DNA of 7,856 nt, from the NCBI GenBank assembly GCA_021816665.1, contig JAKAXI010000080.1, positions 1 through 7,856 of the forward strand, read 5' to 3'. The stretch comes from Bacillota bacterium. Lineage in GTDB: Bacteria; Bacillota; Bacilli; Alicyclobacillales; Alicyclobacillaceae. The first letter of the stretch is position 1. Each line of letters opens with the position of its first letter. This document shows positions 6,654 to 7,856 of the stretch, piece after piece. The position numbers were made by a program, and so were the translations under genes. The notes beneath the pieces were generated by a model. It made no database searches. It saw nothing but the letters and a program-made list of their open reading frames with translations, and was not told where the DNA came from.

Positions 6654-6661
6654 CCCCTCCT
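6654..6661 (-). promoter_or_regulatory. Ribosome binding site of spoVID
   Basis: The minus-strand AGGAGGGG lies seven bases before the ATG at 6644-6646. It decides the start, because the longer open frame would begin at a TTG that overlaps this very element. Confidence 0.85.
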
Positions 6662-6683
6662 CAACTCGCGTCATTCCACCACC

Positions 6684-6713
6684 AATCTATGTCCGACTGC
6701 GGCCCATTATGTC
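6684..6713 (-). promoter_or_regulatory. Candidate sigma-E promoter of spoVID
   Basis: On the minus strand, -35-like GACATAAT (6706-6713) and -10-like CATAGATT (6684-6691) are 14 bases apart. The B. subtilis sigma-E consensus is roughly KMATATT and CATACANT with a 14-15 base spacer, so the -10 differs at one position and the -35 at two. The predicted start near 6676 gives a 30-base leader holding the ribosome site. This matches known mother-cell control of spoVID in Bacillus. Confidence 0.55.
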
Positions 6714-6749
6714 GCGGCAGGGTCAGTCTTCGGTACGCACAAGAGCTAA

Positions 6750-6793
6750 AGGGCGTGCAAGCGACCCTGAATCAGCTGGGCCGTGCACGCCCT
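6750..6793 (-). terminator. Long hairpin after hemL, probable terminator
   Basis: Minus-strand AGGGCGTGCA pairs perfectly over ten bases with TGCACGCCCT. Inside, CGGCCC pairs with GGGTCG (one wobble) around AGCTGATTCA, leaving a 2-base bulge. Only TTTAGCTCTTG follows, a weak U-tract. It begins 30 bases after the hemL stop and precedes the spoVID promoter, so it probably separates the haem operon from the sporulation gene. Confidence 0.7.
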
Positions 6794-6823
6794 AAGGCAC
6801 AACATAGACGTTTCAAGGTAGTC

Positions 6824-7856
6824 TCAAAACTGTGCAATAGTTTGAGCGATCGCTGATTCGGTATGAGCAATGTCCTCGTCCGAATGAACCGCCGATAAAA
6901 ATCCAGATTCGAGTTGAGACGGCGCAAACAGCACACCTCGGTCAAGCATCCCGTGGAAAAACTTCGCGTACAGAGCCTTATCACTTGCCGCCGCATCTGT
7001 CGCATCACGAACCGGACCGGCGTGAAAAAACAGGCCAAACATGCCACCGACGGCCGTACCACTCACTTCAATTCCCTTGCGCTGTCCAGCCGCCACAAAA
7101 GCGGACACTAACCGTTCACCGTAGCTGTGCAAGCGCTCATACAACCCATTACCTGCGGCCTGCTGCAAGAGTTCCAGCGACACTAGCCCGCCTGCCATCG
7201 CGAGTGGGTTGCCAGACAGCGTTCCGGCTTGGTAGACCCGCCCCTGCGGTGCCACGAGAGACATAATCTCGCGACGACCACCGTACGCTCCAACGGGCAT
7301 ACCCGCTCCGATTACCTTGCCGAGCGTCACCAGGTCGGGGTCGATTCCAAAGTGAGCTGCCGCCCCTTTCAAGGCAACACGAAAACCGGTCATGACTTCG
7401 TCAGCGATGAGCAGCGCCCCGGCGGCCCGAGTGACTTCCCGAATCGTCTGTAGGAACCCATCGACGGGTGGAACACAACCCATATTGCCACCGACAGGTT
7501 CGACGATGACACACGCAATCTCGTCACCACGCTCCGCAAACAAAGCACGCAACGCTTCATTGTCGTTGTAGGGTACACTGAGAGTCAACTCTGTGGTCTC
7601 CTGCGGCACGCCTGGGCTATCAGGCAAGCCGAGTGTGGCTACGCCAGAGCCGGCTTTAACCAGCAGTTGGTCCGCGTGTCCATGGTAGCAGCCAGCAAAC
7701 TTGACGATGAACCGCCGTTTTGTGTAGGCACGGGCTAGTCGAATGGCACTCATCGTCGCCTCTGTGCCACTATTCACCATCCGGACAACCTCAATACTGG
7801 GCACGAGTTCACAGACAAGTTCTGCCATACGAGTTTCTGTCTCTTTTGGAACACCG
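6824..7856 (-). CDS. hemL: Glutamate-1-semialdehyde 2,1-aminomutase, 5' end outside the window
   Basis: This cytosolic PLP enzyme converts glutamate-1-semialdehyde to 5-aminolevulinate, the last step of the C5 route to tetrapyrroles. The visible 343 residues are the C-terminal part; about 90 N-terminal residues lie beyond the right edge. The frame is open to that edge (GVPKETETRMAELV), so the internal ATG at 7826-7828 is not the start. Counting from that Met: NSGTEATMSAIR (19-30), CYHGHAD (47-53), the pyridine-binding aspartate in DEVMTGFR (143-150), the Schiff-base lysine K171 in TLGKVIGAGMPVGAYGG, QAGTLSGNPLA (200-210) and PSQLESGFLSAVHSDEDI (303-320). Bacillus has two paralogues (HemL and GsaB); adjacency to spoVID favours hemL. 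The aminotransferase-like acetylornithine enzymes are excluded by the GAYGG and TLSGNPLA context. The usual GGG after the lysine is GAG here. Confidence 0.97.
   Translation of the reverse strand, partial: GVPKETETRMAELVCELVPSIEVVRMVNSGTEATMSAIRLARAYTKRRFIVKFAGCYHGHADQLLVKAGSGVATLGLPDSPGVPQETTELTLSVPYNDNEALRALFAERGDEIACVIVEPVGGNMGCVPPVDGFLQTIREVTRAAGALLIADEVMTGFRVALKGAAAHFGIDPDLVTLGKVIGAGMPVGAYGGRREIMSLVAPQGRVYQAGTLSGNPLAMAGGLVSLELLQQAAGNGLYERLHSYGERLVSAFVAAGQRKGIEVSGTAVGGMFGLFFHAGPVRDATDAAASDKALYAKFFHGMLDRGVLFAPSQLESGFLSAVHSDEDIAHTESAIAQTIAQF

Noticed and set aside
6644..6664. TTG start 18 bases upstream for the SpoVID-like protein
   Set aside because: The TTG overlaps the Shine-Dalgarno AGGAGGGG that serves the ATG at 6646, and the extra residues (MRRGAH) are simply that site translated.
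6750..6793. Second riboswitch or T-box upstream of spoVID
   Set aside because: There is no T-box motif or specifier-type stem; the structure follows hemL and is explained as a terminator.
7826..7828. ATG as the start of the aminomutase
   Set aside because: The frame stays open to the window edge with HemL-like residues upstream, so this is an internal methionine of a gene cut by the window.
1..7856. CRISPR array, insertion sequence, tRNA or rRNA genes, prophage or defence system
   Set aside because: No repeated spacer pattern, transposase motif, cloverleaf or rRNA-like stretch was seen. All long frames belong to housekeeping or sporulation genes or to the two small membrane proteins.

Overview
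The window looks like chromosomal DNA of an endospore-forming Bacillota, of moderate G+C by eye. The clues are a SpoVID-type coat morphogenetic protein, a valyl-tRNA T-box leader, strong AGGAGG-type ribosome binding sites and the gene order hemL - spoVID - (gap) - valS - folC. That order is the Bacillus subtilis hemL-spoVID-ysxE-valS-folC neighbourhood with ysxE missing. Base composition and sequence divergence would suit an Alicyclobacillus-like lineage, but this is inference.

Layout from right to left, the direction in which most genes are read: the 3' three-quarters of hemL (6824-7856, 5' end outside the window) ends in a long hairpin (6750-6793). A sigma-E-like promoter (6684-6713) and a strong Shine-Dalgarno sequence precede spoVID (5282-6646). 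A hairpin at 5224-5250 separates spoVID from a convergent 53-codon gene for a two-helix membrane peptide (4993-5154, + strand). That gene is divergent from a 160-codon gene for a basic-tailed membrane protein (4321-4803, - strand, TTG start). These two unrecognised genes sit where ysxE would be expected. Then come a sigma-A promoter, a complete T-box leader with a GUC valine specifier and its intrinsic terminator (4009-4289), valS (1318-3987), and 62 bases further on folC (5-1255). folC stops just before its expected C-terminal strand, at the left edge of the window.

Functionally the window joins tetrapyrrole synthesis (hemL), spore coat assembly (spoVID), valine tRNA charging (valS) and folate polyglutamylation (folC). 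valS and folC have no visible terminator between them and probably share the T-box controlled transcript. spoVID appears to have its own sporulation promoter, insulated from hemL by a terminator.

I found no CRISPR array, insertion sequence, tRNA, rRNA, phage gene or other defence-like or exotic system. The most open questions are the two unknown membrane-protein genes in the ysxE position and the shortened end of folC.
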